53,073 nt of DNA from JAHBNG01 sp039028975 (GCA_039028975.1 JBCCHB010000120.1:1-53073); one strand, 5' to 3'. Positions 43,693 through 52,652 are shown, numbered from the stretch's first letter. Program-made: numbers and translations. Notes: generated from the letters alone by a model not told the origin.

Positions 43693-43731
43693 ATAGGTCA
43701 GAAGTTGGCAACGTGCCAACTTCTGACCTAT
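43693..43731. repeat. Perfect 18-bp inverted repeat with 3-nt loop
   Basis: ATAGGTCAGAAGTTGGCA, loop ACG, then the exact complement ending TCTGACCTAT. Only 6 bp separate it from the dispersed hairpin element at 43738. Either could end transcription or be an extragenic palindrome. Confidence 0.85.
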
Positions 43732-43737
43732 CCGTTT

Positions 43738-43824
43738 CTATGCTGCGGTCGTTTTGAAAACAGGTGTTTTCCCAAGCCCTACTAGAGAGACCAAACACCT
43801 GTTTTCAAACGGAGCTGAGTATAG
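43738..43824. repeat. Dispersed hairpin element, full copy, inverted orientation
   Basis: 87 bp. Read on the minus strand it starts CTATACTCAGCTCCG, has arms TTTGAAAACAGGTGTTT and AAAACACCTGTTTTCAA, and ends CGACCGCAGCATAG. The loop resembles the copy at 32434 (CTCTAGTAGGGCTT against CTCTAATAGAGCTT). Confidence 0.85.
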
Positions 43825-43872
43825 CTTGTCCTGGTTACGTTAATGGTGTCTAATTTCTCAGAGCATCTGAAT

Positions 43873-44373
43873 TTATTGTGTAATCACCGGCAAGAACAGA
43901 TGAGTTCCGCCCTCCTGCCCCTGAATCGTTACCACCTCCACTGGGATGGTCAAGAGATGCTCCCTTAGGCCACTTCTGGCCACAATGGGAATCATGTAAT
44001 GTCCACCTGTCATCGTCTCCGAAGCCGTAACGTTTGCTGTGATCTGATCCGATACAACTGATGCCGCCACAACTTCTCGTTCAAACGTCACGTCCAGTCC
44101 ATCCGCTAAGCGCTCATAATCAATGGCAAAGACGATAGCGTAAGGCAGCGCAGAATCCAGTTCGGCGTTGACCAGGATAGAGGTTGGGGTATCGCCCGCC
44201 ATGATCTGGATATTCTGTTGACTGGTGGTGACGATGAAATCGGGTTGGGGGGTGGTGACCATATGCTCAGGAGACCACACTATCCTCGCTTCTTCATTGA
44301 GGCTGGCGTCCTCTTCTAGACCCATGGACACCCCTATCTGACCCAAAAATTGTGCGCTAACGTCGCTGCTCAT
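43873..44373 (-). pseudogene. C-terminal remnant of an exported surface protein
   Basis: 166 codons with no signal peptide and no convincing ribosome binding site; the frame begins exactly at the junction near 44373 with an unrelated gene on the other strand. The text (VVTIQGQEGGTHLFLPVITQ at the end; beta-rich middle with ITANVTASETMTGGHYMIPI) resembles the distal part of a secreted repeat protein, ending with the FLPV-type tail also seen on 19291-20289. Most likely the 3' end of a longer gene whose front was lost. Confidence 0.55.
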
Positions 44374-46119
44374 AAGAAAACAGAGCTAACCGAATCAGAC
44401 GTTCAGCAGATTGTGGCCGACACGTTCTTCGGTGAAATGAGTGAACAAGACAGCAATTTGCAGTTTGTGCGGGATATGCTCATCAAGCACTCCGATAACC
44501 CCGATACACTTCTCTCCACTTACCGCACCATTCGAATAGGCAACAGACCTGTTTTCGATGGACAACAATCCCCTATCCATACCCATCTCAAATTATCAGG
44601 TCTCGTGCGACGCGAAGAAGGAAGACTCAAAGTTCGCAACCGCATCTATGAACAGGTCTTTGATCAAGATTGGGTTGCCGCGCATTGGTCCGTGAATTGG
44701 TGGGATCTGCTGACGACGGAGGTGAAGATTGCGGCGGCGGCGATAGTCATTCTATTAGTGGCCCTTGTTTATACTTCCATCTATGCAGTATCACGCGGGA
44801 ATGAAGCAAATGAACAAGCAACTCTCGCCCTGTCGCGGCAGTTGGCAGCTCAGCCGTTACATATTTCCACTAGCCGGGAGGATTTGAAGCTGCTGCTACG
44901 CCTCACGGCAAATGAGCTAGCTTCTTCACCAGATATAAAGGGAGGTTTACGTGATCATCTATCAACGATTTCCCCCTACCTTTTACGGCATTTTCATGGC
45001 CATTCATCGCAGATACGTGCGGTGGCATTCAGCCCGGATAGCGAGTGGGTAGCTGCTGGGGGGCAAGATGGAACCGTTGGCTTGTGGAACGTCAATGCGA
45101 AAAGATCCACTATGATATCGGCCATGAAGCTACCTAGCCCAGTTGTTACTATCGAATTTATTTTAGATGGAACAGTATTGGCGGCTGGTAGTGACGATGG
45201 CTCGATTGCCTTTTGGGATATCCAAGCCAAAAGGCACTTGGGTAAGTTTTCACAATCTGACTCTCTTTCAGGTTCGCCGATTCGTAAAATGGCCTTCAAC
45301 AATGCGGGGACAATGATAGCTATTGATGATCTAGCCAGCTTTAGTAGTCTTTTGGCTTCATCAGGTGGTCCTCGGCTTGGCATAGTCTTATGGGATTTAG
45401 AAAATAACCGGCAAATCGGCGAAACACTGATTGGACACAAGGATTGGGTCGAGTTTCTGGATTTCAATGCAGATGGAACCGAGTTGATTTCGATCAACCA
45501 TTCTGAAGCATTTCATTGGGATGTGGAAACTGGCCAACGAACGAAAAAGTTTACTCTAGCTCAGAGAGATCGTATTGGAGAGACGGCGTACAATATGTAA
45601 CAGAACATCCTTGCAGCAGCTCATCCTGAGGGTAGTAGAATTACATTATGGGATATGGAAACAAATGAATCAATTGGGGAACTCGGATATGACCGAATTA
45701 GGCAGATAGCTCATATGCACTTTACAGAAGATGGTTCTATGTTGGCTATTGCAGATGCTACAGAGCCCATTGTAATTATATGGGACATCGACAAAGGCCA
45801 AATGGCAGGCCATCTTCACAATACTCAGGTTGAATTTATCGCCAAGATGATGCTGAGTCCCGATGGTTCAAAGCTGGCTATTTCTGGTGGCCTCGAACCG
45901 ACTGTAGTCGTATGGGATCTAGGTACAAACCTGATCAGCGGTGAGCATCGCATCGATCAGGCTGAATTGCTTATTGATTTGTTGTTTAGCCCTGACAGTT
46001 CGCAGCTTACCATTGTAAGTAGGTCAGAGCTACAAACTAGTCTAGAGCTACAAACTCATTTATGGGATATAGAAAGAGATCGATTTCTCCAGATGCCATC
46101 AACACCGCAAACGGGTTAG
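44371..46119 (+). pseudogene. Truncated AAA-like/WD40 (STAND-type) protein gene, interrupted by a stop
   Basis: The frame starts abruptly with KKTELTESDVQQIVADTFFG and continues THLKLSGLVRREEGRLKVRN, the end of an AAA-like NTPase module; the P-loop part is gone. One membrane helix (IAAAAIVILLVALVYTSIYA) is followed by WD40-type repeats (HGHSSQIRAVAFSPDSEWVA, GGQDGTVGLWNVN, GSDDGSIAFWDIQ). An in-frame TAA at 45598-45600 interrupts the propeller, and the same frame continues with three more repeats (GSRITLWDME, EPIVIIWDID, EPTVVVWDLG) to 46119. The gene is 5'-truncated and nonsense-mutated. Such proteins are signalling or defence-type switches. Confidence 0.75.
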
Positions 46120-46469
46120 GAATGATAGGAAATGATCCAAAAGTTGATATTTCGGCTCCGCTCAGTCCCTCTTAAATTCTCAAAGAAACAAGCCTATTTA
46201 ACCAAGTTTTTAAAGCAAACGTTCTATCGAACCCCGCCACTTCGCCACTCGCAAGACCTGTCCATCGGAGGTGCTATCTCGCTACTGATAAGTTCATCCA
46301 CTTTTGGCTGTTTGTGTTTTCCGCAAAGAATAGGTATGATGTCCCTTGAAAAGTTGATCTGTATACTCAGATTCCCCCTGGTACTATCCATACAACATAC
46401 TTCTGTCACGGATGCCACTCATATTCCATAACTCGCATCTGTGACGACACCTATCCAAAGGAGAAAACC
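46120..46469. other. Gap before the sugar importer; no gene seen
   Basis: 350 bp. A 99-codon frame here (46132-46431) has no ribosome binding site or family features and is treated as chance. The right end carries AAAGGAG, the ribosome binding site of the next gene. The region must contain that operon's promoter, but no clear -35/-10 pair was found. Confidence 0.5.
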
Positions 46470-47807
46470 ATGAAAAGGACATTGCAATGTCTTGTCATAC
46501 TTCTGCTCATTCTCGTTGTTTCTGCATGTCAGCCCGCCGCGGCACCTGCAGGCGAAGGTGGTAGCGATGCTGGTGGTGAAGACGCTGGCAGTGATGTAGG
46601 TACCTTTACGTATTGGGGAGGACTCATCTTCTCGGATGAAGCCAATCAGATGTTGGTCGATAAAATTGAAGAGTGGGGCGAGATGAAGGGCGTTGATGTT
46701 GAGGTTGTGATGATCAACCAGAATGAAACGGTCCAGCGAGCCTCAGCCGCGATTGAAGCCGGAACCATGCCGGATGCGCTCGACATGGGGCGCAATCAGG
46801 TGCTTTTGCTGAGCCAACAGGGTCAACTCCAGCCTCTGGATGAGCTTTATGATGAAATAGGCGAGTCTTTGGGCGGGTGGTTCAATGCTGCGGATCAGGC
46901 GACTGATCCGGAAGTTTTTGGTGGCAACCGTTACGGGATCGTCTTTAGCTTGGGTGGCAATGTTCTCTATCGCCGAGCCGATCTGCTAGAACCTGCTGGC
47001 TTTAGCGAGGCACCCACAACTTGGGAAGAGGTAGCTGATATGTCCCGTGCGGCTCAAGATCCGCCGGGCTACTATGGCATGGGTTTTGCCCTTTCGGACG
47101 TAGGGGATGCCAATCTGACCAACAGTATGTTGCGTTCTTGGGGCGGTCGCATTGCCGACGATGCCGGCGAAACCTGCACCATTGACAGTAATGAGACTCG
47201 TGCCTTCCTTGAATGGATTAAGACAGCATGGGATGATGGCCTCTTCCCCCCTGGCGTAACGACTTATGATGGCGCTGGCGACAACGTTGCCTACCAGTCT
47301 GGCACAGCTATTTTTATCGCCAATCCAGGCAGCGTCTTCCTGTATATGCGTAATGAAGATCCAGAATTGGGCGAAGCGACCAAATACTCAGGTTTGCCTG
47401 GCGGTCCGGTTATGCGCGTATCGCCGGTTGGTGCCAACATGCGGGTGATTCCCACCAGCACAGATGAGGCCAAGACAGAGCTGGCCCACGATCTGTTCCG
47501 CTTCCTGGCCGAGCCTGAATTTATGAATGAATACTACTTCCATGCTATCTACGGTCCGGCGGCAGCAGCGTATCAAGATGCACCCATTTTCACCGAAAGC
47601 GCAGTCCACGAAGGGTTAAAGGATCTGGCTATCAATGGTACCCACGGCTCATTCCCAGACGTAGATAATGCCGCCTTGGCCGAATATGACACCAATTTCC
47701 TCACACCACGCATGATCCAGCGCATTGTGGTAGATGGCTTAAGCATCGATGAGTCGATTGCAGAAACCCAGACTGCTTGCCAGGAAATTTACGATAAGTA
47801 TAAGTAG
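46470..47807 (+). CDS. Sugar ABC transporter substrate-binding lipoprotein (SBP family 1)
   Basis: 445 residues with AAAGGAGAAAACC before ATG. A lipoprotein signal (LVILLLILVVSAC) leads to a Gly/Asp/Ser-rich linker. The mature domain fits family 1 binding proteins: VGTFTYWGGLIFSDEANQML, ASAAIEAGTMPDALDMGRNQ, FSLGGNVLYRRADLLEPAGF, PTTWEEVADMSRAAQ and AIFIANPGSVFLYMRN. It would catch a mono- or oligosaccharide outside the cell and deliver it to the two permeases downstream. Confidence 0.9.
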   Translation: MKRTLQCLVILLLILVVSACQPAAAPAGEGGSDAGGEDAGSDVGTFTYWGGLIFSDEANQMLVDKIEEWGEMKGVDVEVVMINQNETVQRASAAIEAGTMPDALDMGRNQVLLLSQQGQLQPLDELYDEIGESLGGWFNAADQATDPEVFGGNRYGIVFSLGGNVLYRRADLLEPAGFSEAPTTWEEVADMSRAAQDPPGYYGMGFALSDVGDANLTNSMLRSWGGRIADDAGETCTIDSNETRAFLEWIKTAWDDGLFPPGVTTYDGAGDNVAYQSGTAIFIANPGSVFLYMRNEDPELGEATKYSGLPGGPVMRVSPVGANMRVIPTSTDEAKTELAHDLFRFLAEPEFMNEYYFHAIYGPAAAAYQDAPIFTESAVHEGLKDLAINGTHGSFPDVDNAALAEYDTNFLTPRMIQRIVVDGLSIDESIAETQTACQEIYDKYK

Positions 47808-47900
47808 AGCAGGTTTGCAGCCCCCGATAACTACCTTCGGGGGTGACAAGGTTTGACAATCGTACATGCCCACTTGCCCACTTGCCCACATTCTAATCTT

Positions 47901-48830
47901 ATGGTTCAAGAAAGTACGCCACGACAAATGGATACGCAACGTCAGTCACAACGCCCTTGGTTAACCAATGAACGGCGAAATACTTTGCTGGGGTATGCAT
48001 TAGTCACCCCTGTTGTCTTATGCCTGATCACGCTGGTTGTCTATCCTTTTTTCTTCGCCATTTGGATTAGCTTTACCGATCGCATGATTGGGCAGATGGG
48101 TAACTTTGTGGGATTGGGCAACTATCGCTATCTTTCACGCCAGCCCGATTTTCAGGCAACCATCTGGAACACAATTGTACTGGTGGCATCGGTTCAGTCT
48201 TTGAAATTGGTCTTTGGGCTTGGTATTGCTCTGTTGCTCAATCAGGCAATTCGGGCGCGAAACTTTTGGCGCGGGTTGATTTTGCTACCCTGGGCCATGC
48301 CCGGTTTTGTGGCCTTCATCACCTGGAAGCTTCTTTTTCATCCTCAGGCCGGTGCCATCAATTATATCTTGATTAACTTGGGATTGGTTGAAAGCCATGT
48401 GGATTTCTTAAGTACAAAAGCATGGGCCATGCCGAGCATTATCTTTGCGAGCTTTTGGCGTGGCTTCCCCTTTTGGGTGATTACGTTTCTAGCTGGATTA
48501 CAGACGGTGCCGACCGAGTTGTACGAAGCCGCAGCCATGGATGGTGCTAGTGCTTGGCATCGCTTCCGCCATATTACGCTTCCCAGTATCCAACATGTGA
48601 TTTTGGTGGTGGTGCTACTCTCGACCATCTGGACGACCAACAGCTTTGAAGCGATCTGGCTGATGACCCAAGGAGGGCCATCGAATGCAACCATGACTTT
48701 CCCTGTCTTGGCTTATTTTGGTCTGCAAAGTTTACGGATCGGTGAAGCAGCGGCTGTTGCCGTCTCACTGTTGCCCATCTTTGCTCTGCTGGCGTTCATT
48801 GTGGCGCGACGGTTGCAGGAGGATGATTAA
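47901..48830 (+). CDS. Sugar ABC transporter permease, MalF/UgpA type
   Basis: About 309 residues from ATG at 47901 (a second ATG at 47928 is possible; neither has a clear ribosome binding site). Six helices: GYALVTPVVLCLITLVVYPF, then WISFTDRMIGQMGNFVGLGN, and the EAA loop ELYEAAAMDGASAWHRFRHI typical of MalF-type permeases. Closing helices contain LLPIFALLAFIVARRL. It forms the sugar channel with the next protein; a 93-bp gap separates it from the binding protein. Confidence 0.9.
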   Translation: MVQESTPRQMDTQRQSQRPWLTNERRNTLLGYALVTPVVLCLITLVVYPFFFAIWISFTDRMIGQMGNFVGLGNYRYLSRQPDFQATIWNTIVLVASVQSLKLVFGLGIALLLNQAIRARNFWRGLILLPWAMPGFVAFITWKLLFHPQAGAINYILINLGLVESHVDFLSTKAWAMPSIIFASFWRGFPFWVITFLAGLQTVPTELYEAAAMDGASAWHRFRHITLPSIQHVILVVVLLSTIWTTNSFEAIWLMTQGGPSNATMTFPVLAYFGLQSLRIGEAAAVAVSLLPIFALLAFIVARRLQEDD

Positions 48831-48832
48831 TT

Positions 48833-49666
48833 GTGCTGCAACGTACGACGGTAACCCAAAAGTTCATCTACTATTTTTTGCTGGTCCTTCTTTCCCTGAT
48901 CATTCTCTTTCCCATCTATTCGATGATCACCATCTCCTTTAAGAAGGCCAAAGATATCTACCGGGATCCCTCTCTGCTACCAGGAAGCCCAATTCTCGAT
49001 AATTATGTTGAGTTATTTACCAAGCTGGATTTCCTGACCAACATTCGCAATAGCATTACGGTATCTGGCACGGCCACGTTAATTTCTGTACTCATTAGCT
49101 GTTTGGCCGCGTATAGCCTTGTGCGCCTGCGTTATCCTGGACGGGACTGGATTGGCCGTCTCATTCTCTTTACCTACTTGACACCAGGTGCCCTACTCTT
49201 TATTCCGCTTTCAGTCATCATTGCCCGCATCCAGCTAGGCAACACGTTGATTGGCCTCATTTTTGTCTACCTTACCTTCTCTGCTCCCCTCAGTACCTGG
49301 CTTTTAATGGGCTACTTCCGCAGCATCCCCGCGGATTTAGAAGAACAAGCCATGGTGGATGGTGCCACCCGACTATTGGCCCTCTTTCGCATTGTCCTTC
49401 CTCTGGCTACCCCAGGCCTGATAGCTGTTAGCATTCTCACCTTTACCAGCGCCTGGAATGAGCTTCTGTTGGCGCTTATATTCATTACCTCTCCAACCAA
49501 ACAGACTGTGCCTGTTGCCATTAGCTATCTGATCACTGGTGATGTCTTTCGCTGGGGGCAGATCATGGCTGGTTCGGTTGCTGCCGCCCTGCCCGTAATG
49601 GTACTTTACTATCTGGGGCAGCGCTTTGTGGTACAGGGTCTCGCTGCGGGTGCCGTTAAGGGTTAA
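48833..49666 (+). CDS. Sugar ABC transporter permease, MalG/UgpE type
   Basis: 277 residues, GTG start at 48833 two nt after the MalF-type stop, with GGAGG 15 nt upstream. It shows LIILFPIYSMITISFKKAKD near the N-terminus, six helices, and the MalG EAA loop DLEEQAMVDGATRLLALFRI followed by LPLATPGLIAVSILTFTSAW. No ATPase gene follows; such importers commonly share an MsiK-type ATPase encoded elsewhere. The dispersed hairpin element lies 22 bp after the stop. Confidence 0.92.
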   Translation: MLQRTTVTQKFIYYFLLVLLSLIILFPIYSMITISFKKAKDIYRDPSLLPGSPILDNYVELFTKLDFLTNIRNSITVSGTATLISVLISCLAAYSLVRLRYPGRDWIGRLILFTYLTPGALLFIPLSVIIARIQLGNTLIGLIFVYLTFSAPLSTWLLMGYFRSIPADLEEQAMVDGATRLLALFRIVLPLATPGLIAVSILTFTSAWNELLLALIFITSPTKQTVPVAISYLITGDVFRWGQIMAGSVAAALPVMVLYYLGQRFVVQGLAAGAVKG

Positions 49667-49688
49667 GCGAAGCGAGGGTTAGAGTCAT

Positions 49689-49776
49689 CTATACTCAGCT
49701 CCGTTTGAAAACAGGAGTTTGACCTTTCGAGTAGAAGCTGTGGAAAACTCCTGTTCTCAAAACGACCGCAGTATAG
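49689..49776. repeat. Dispersed hairpin element, full copy with paired stem change
   Basis: 88 bp from CTATACTCAGCTCCG to ACGACCGCAGTATAG. The arms read TTTGAAAACAGGAGTTT and AAAACTCCTGTTCTCAA. Relative to the copies at 32434 and 43738, GGTG has become GGAG and CACC has become CTCC, so the base pair is kept. It lies just after the sugar permease gene. Confidence 0.85.
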
Positions 49777-50097
49777 GATAAGCTCCTTTATCAGTAGTCT
49801 ACAGTCGCGTGGTCGCTTAGTCCAAAGTCTGCTCGGTTGGCATTATCTATATTGCGGTTTACTGCATTCTGGGTCACCTTTTGCCGGGACGACCTATCTT
49901 CTTTTGGCTACAACCATTGCCCATTTTTACTCCCCTCCTGAAGATTAATTCACTTGTTCGATTCCTACGCTGGCTGACAAAAATCCCCCAAAAGGGTGAG
50001 AAGGTTTGGCTCATTGCAGGGATGTATTTACTTGCTCAATGTCCTATACTCAAATCAGCCGTATCGTGATAGGATTATATAATCAAGGAGCAAGCTG
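49777..50097. other. Gap before the Clp_N-kinase gene; no gene seen
   Basis: About 320 bp. A 62-codon frame (49881-50069) has no ribosome binding site and no family features. TATAAT occurs at 50078-50083, but it is only 15 bp from the ATG and has no -35, so it is not called as a promoter. AAGGAG before ATG 50098 is a good ribosome binding site. Confidence 0.45.
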
Positions 50098-51333
50098 ATG
50101 AGCACAGAGACCGTTCAATTCACCAAAAGAGCGCAGCGCATACTCACCATTGCCGAATCAGAGGCGCAACGCCTAAATCATAACTATATCGGGACAGAGC
50201 ATCTGCTGTTGGGTATGATAGCGGAAAAGCAAGGCATGGCAGCCAAGGTTTTACAAGAGCTCAATGTCGATTTAGCAGAAATAAAAACGGCTATCGAGGC
50301 GACCGTTGGGCGTGGTAAGCACAGCATTCAAGGGAAACTAGCCCTTGCACCACGCACGCGGCATGTGCTAGACCTAGCTACTTATCTGGCCGCGCAGATG
50401 GGGCATATCTATATCGGCACGGAGCACCTGATTATTGCCATTGGTGAAGAAGGTGAGGGGATGGCAGCGCAGATCTTGAAACGCTACGTCTCGCTTGATG
50501 AAATCATTACGCGAGTTGTGGAGCATATCATTGAAAGCGTCCGTGTTTCCCCAACGGCGCGTAAAATGAATGACGATGCGATTGCGCGGGTGCGGCAGAC
50601 GTTAACCTCCTTCGAGCACGAACAGACGTGGTCGTTGAGCACTGCCATGACCAACATTCTCAAATTGCGCCGCAAGCGCATGGTCGAACAACTCAGTCGT
50701 GTCGCTGCCCAGGAAGAGCGCAATCGGCTTGCTCGGGATCTGCATGATTCGGTCAAACAGCAGCTCTTTAGCATTAGTGCCAGCGCAGCCGCTGCAAAGG
50801 CTCACTGGCAGAGTGATCCAGAAGGTGCTCAACAAGCGTTAGCTGACGTTCAGCAGAATGCTCGGGCAGCCATGGTCGAGATGGATGCCATGTTGCAGCA
50901 GCTTAGTCCCGCTCCGCTGGCAACCATGGAATTTATGGATGCACTACAGCAGCAGGCTGAAGCACTTGAATATCGCACTGGAGCCAAGGTCGCAACAGAG
51001 ATTGGTCAGTTGCCTGGGCCAGAACGCTTTCCCGACAGAGTGCAAGAAACACTCTTCCGCATTGTACAAGAAGGCTTTAGCAATATCGCTCGCCATGCTC
51101 GGGCATCCAATGTTTATGTGCGTTTAGAACACGTTGTTGAAGCCGAAACGCTAACATTAGAGATCCGAGATGATGGTCAAGGATTCGACGTGGCTCAGAC
51201 GATGAAGGGCATGGGACTTTCGAACCTAATGAGCCGAGCCGAGGAGTTAGGCGGCAACGTTAAATTGACTAGTGAAAAAGGATCGGGTACCACTGTGCAG
51301 GTGGAGATTCCACTCATATGGGGTAAAGGTTAA
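50098..51333 (+). CDS. Clp_N-domain sensor histidine kinase (HisKA_3/NarX-type)
   Basis: 411 residues. Residues 1-148 are a complete double Clp N-terminal domain as in ClpC: FTKRAQRILTIAESEAQRLN, YIGTEHLLLGMIAEKQGMAA and the second repeat YIGTEHLIIAIGEEGEGMAA. A linker leads to a NarX-type dimerisation domain with the phospho-acceptor His216 in RNRLARDLHDSVKQQLFSIS, then HATPase with LEIRDDGQGFDVAQ and GMGLSNLMSRAEELGG. There is no membrane helix, so the kinase is cytoplasmic. In ClpC the N-domain binds adaptors and phospho-arginine proteins, so here it may sense protein damage or an adaptor. It forms an operon with the response regulator 9 nt downstream. Confidence 0.93.
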   Translation: MSTETVQFTKRAQRILTIAESEAQRLNHNYIGTEHLLLGMIAEKQGMAAKVLQELNVDLAEIKTAIEATVGRGKHSIQGKLALAPRTRHVLDLATYLAAQMGHIYIGTEHLIIAIGEEGEGMAAQILKRYVSLDEIITRVVEHIIESVRVSPTARKMNDDAIARVRQTLTSFEHEQTWSLSTAMTNILKLRRKRMVEQLSRVAAQEERNRLARDLHDSVKQQLFSISASAAAAKAHWQSDPEGAQQALADVQQNARAAMVEMDAMLQQLSPAPLATMEFMDALQQQAEALEYRTGAKVATEIGQLPGPERFPDRVQETLFRIVQEGFSNIARHARASNVYVRLEHVVEAETLTLEIRDDGQGFDVAQTMKGMGLSNLMSRAEELGGNVKLTSEKGSGTTVQVEIPLIWGKG

Positions 51334-51342
51334 AGAACGATC

Positions 51343-52035
51343 ATGTCGGCAAATTCAACGGAAAATGAACCGGTTGACCCTACCGCAACAATTCGTACCG
51401 TCTTGGTGGACGACCATCATGTCGTTCGGCGGGCGCTGCACAGCTTTCTCAATGGCTTTCCCGATATTGAACTTGTGGGCGAGGCGGCTACGGGCGAAGA
51501 GGCTTTGGCAGGCGTTGACGTTTGGTTACCCGATGTGGTGGTGATGGACTTGCATATGCCAGGCGGTATTGACGGCATTGAGACGACGAAGCATCTGCGT
51601 ATCCGTTCACCCCATACCAAGGTTGTAGTCTTAACCGCCCATACAGATGAAGCAAGGGTACTTGGGGCGCTGCGGGAGGGAGCCACCGGCTATGTGCGCA
51701 AAGATGCGGATCCGGATCTGCTGCTGGCAGCGGTGCGAGGTGCGGCTAGAGGGCAAGCTGTTCTGGACCCGAATGTAGCTGGTGCCGTTCTGCACGAGCT
51801 GGTACAGGGCAGTGACGCCTATCATAAATTGACCAAGCGTGAGAATGAGGTGCTGCGTCAACTGGCCCACGGCAAAACCAATCGACAGATTGCAGAAGCG
51901 CTAACGGTGAGCGATGAGACCATTAAGACCCATATAGGCAACATCCTGACCAAATTGCACCTAGCCCATCGCACCCAAGCCGCGCTCTATGCACTTAAGC
52001 ATGGCTTGGTTACCGTAGATGAATTGGAACTGTAA
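51343..52035 (+). CDS. NarL/FixJ-type (LuxR-family) response regulator
   Basis: 230 residues. The receiver has LVDDHHVVRRALHSFL (acidic residues 23-24), phospho-acceptor Asp69 in VVVMDLHMPGGIDGIE, and the conserved Thr/Lys region VVVLTAHTDE and TGYVRKDADP. The LuxR-type helix-turn-helix is at about 160-222 (LTKRENEVLRQLAHGKTNRQ, then TIKTHIGNILTKL). It is the partner of the Clp_N kinase directly upstream and 4 nt upstream of a Crp-like gene, so the three are probably co-transcribed. Confidence 0.94.
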   Translation: MSANSTENEPVDPTATIRTVLVDDHHVVRRALHSFLNGFPDIELVGEAATGEEALAGVDVWLPDVVVMDLHMPGGIDGIETTKHLRIRSPHTKVVVLTAHTDEARVLGALREGATGYVRKDADPDLLLAAVRGAARGQAVLDPNVAGAVLHELVQGSDAYHKLTKRENEVLRQLAHGKTNRQIAEALTVSDETIKTHIGNILTKLHLAHRTQAALYALKHGLVTVDELEL

Positions 52036-52039
52036 TTCG

Positions 52040-52636
52040 ATGAGAGAACCATTACTGGATGAATTTGCCGAGCGGATATTTGGACGCCTGAACATTCCAA
52101 GGGCAGAACTTGATTCGCTTCTGGCGTTTGTCCAAGAGCGACACTACCCACGCAAATCTTTTTTGCTCCATGCCGGAGAGCGATGGGAGAACCTCTTTTA
52201 CATTCACAAGGGAATGATTCGGCTCTTTTACACCGACATAGAAGGCCGGGACTTCAACAAGGCCTTCTTCTGGGAAGGTTTGTGCATTTGGCCTGTTGCT
52301 TTGCGGGACCGACATGACAATGTCCTCTTCAGCGTGGCTGCATTGGAAGAAAGCACGATTTTGGCTTGTCCTTTTCAACCTCTCTATGATTTTCTCCAAC
52401 AACGAGGGTGCTGGGAAAAGTTCGCATTACCATTTGCAGAAAAGCTTGTTGAGCAGAAGTTTATGCGTGAACATGATCTGCTCCTCCTCTCCGCCACCCA
52501 GCGCTACGAGCAGTTTGCCCAAACCCAGCCCCACATCATCCACCGGATCCCCGATTATCATCTTGCTTCCTTCTTAGGGATGACCAATGTCTCACTATCG
52601 AGAATTAAGCGAACTGCTATACAGCGGTCGCTTTGA
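52040..52636 (+). CDS. Crp/Fnr-family transcriptional regulator
   Basis: About 198 residues from ATG at 52040; an in-frame ATG 21 nt earlier would overlap the regulator gene. The cyclic-nucleotide-binding-type beta-barrel is at about 20-125 (RHYPRKSFLLHAGERWENLF, YIHKGMIRLFYTDIEGRDFN). The C-terminal winged helix contains HIIHRIPDYHLASFLGMTNV followed by SLSRIKRT, the recognition helix. No Fnr-type cysteines are seen. The last residues (about IQRSL) are encoded inside the collapsed hairpin element at 52617-52652, so the element inserted at, or supplied, the gene's 3' end. Confidence 0.88.
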   Translation: MREPLLDEFAERIFGRLNIPRAELDSLLAFVQERHYPRKSFLLHAGERWENLFYIHKGMIRLFYTDIEGRDFNKAFFWEGLCIWPVALRDRHDNVLFSVAALEESTILACPFQPLYDFLQQRGCWEKFALPFAEKLVEQKFMREHDLLLLSATQRYEQFAQTQPHIIHRIPDYHLASFLGMTNVSLSRIKRTAIQRSL

Positions 52637-52652
52637 AAATCGAGCTGAGTAT
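52617..52652. repeat. Dispersed hairpin element, collapsed copy overlapping a gene end
   Basis: 36 bp, CTATACAGCGGTCGC, then TTTGAAAA, then CGAGCTGAGTAT: the inverted-orientation ends of the family with only the TTTGAAAA core between them. It supplies the stop region of the Crp-like gene. Confidence 0.65.

Noticed and set aside
46132..46431. 99-codon plus-strand frame after the AAA/WD40 remnant
   Set aside because: No ribosome binding site, odd composition and no recognisable motif.
32434..49776. Integron attC sites as the explanation for the hairpin family
   Set aside because: The ends lack the RYYYAAC/GTTRRRY core sites, copies are far apart without cassette organisation, and there is no integrase.
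50078..50083. TATAAT as -10 of the Clp_N-kinase operon
   Set aside because: It sits too close to the ribosome binding site and has no -35 match 17 bp upstream.
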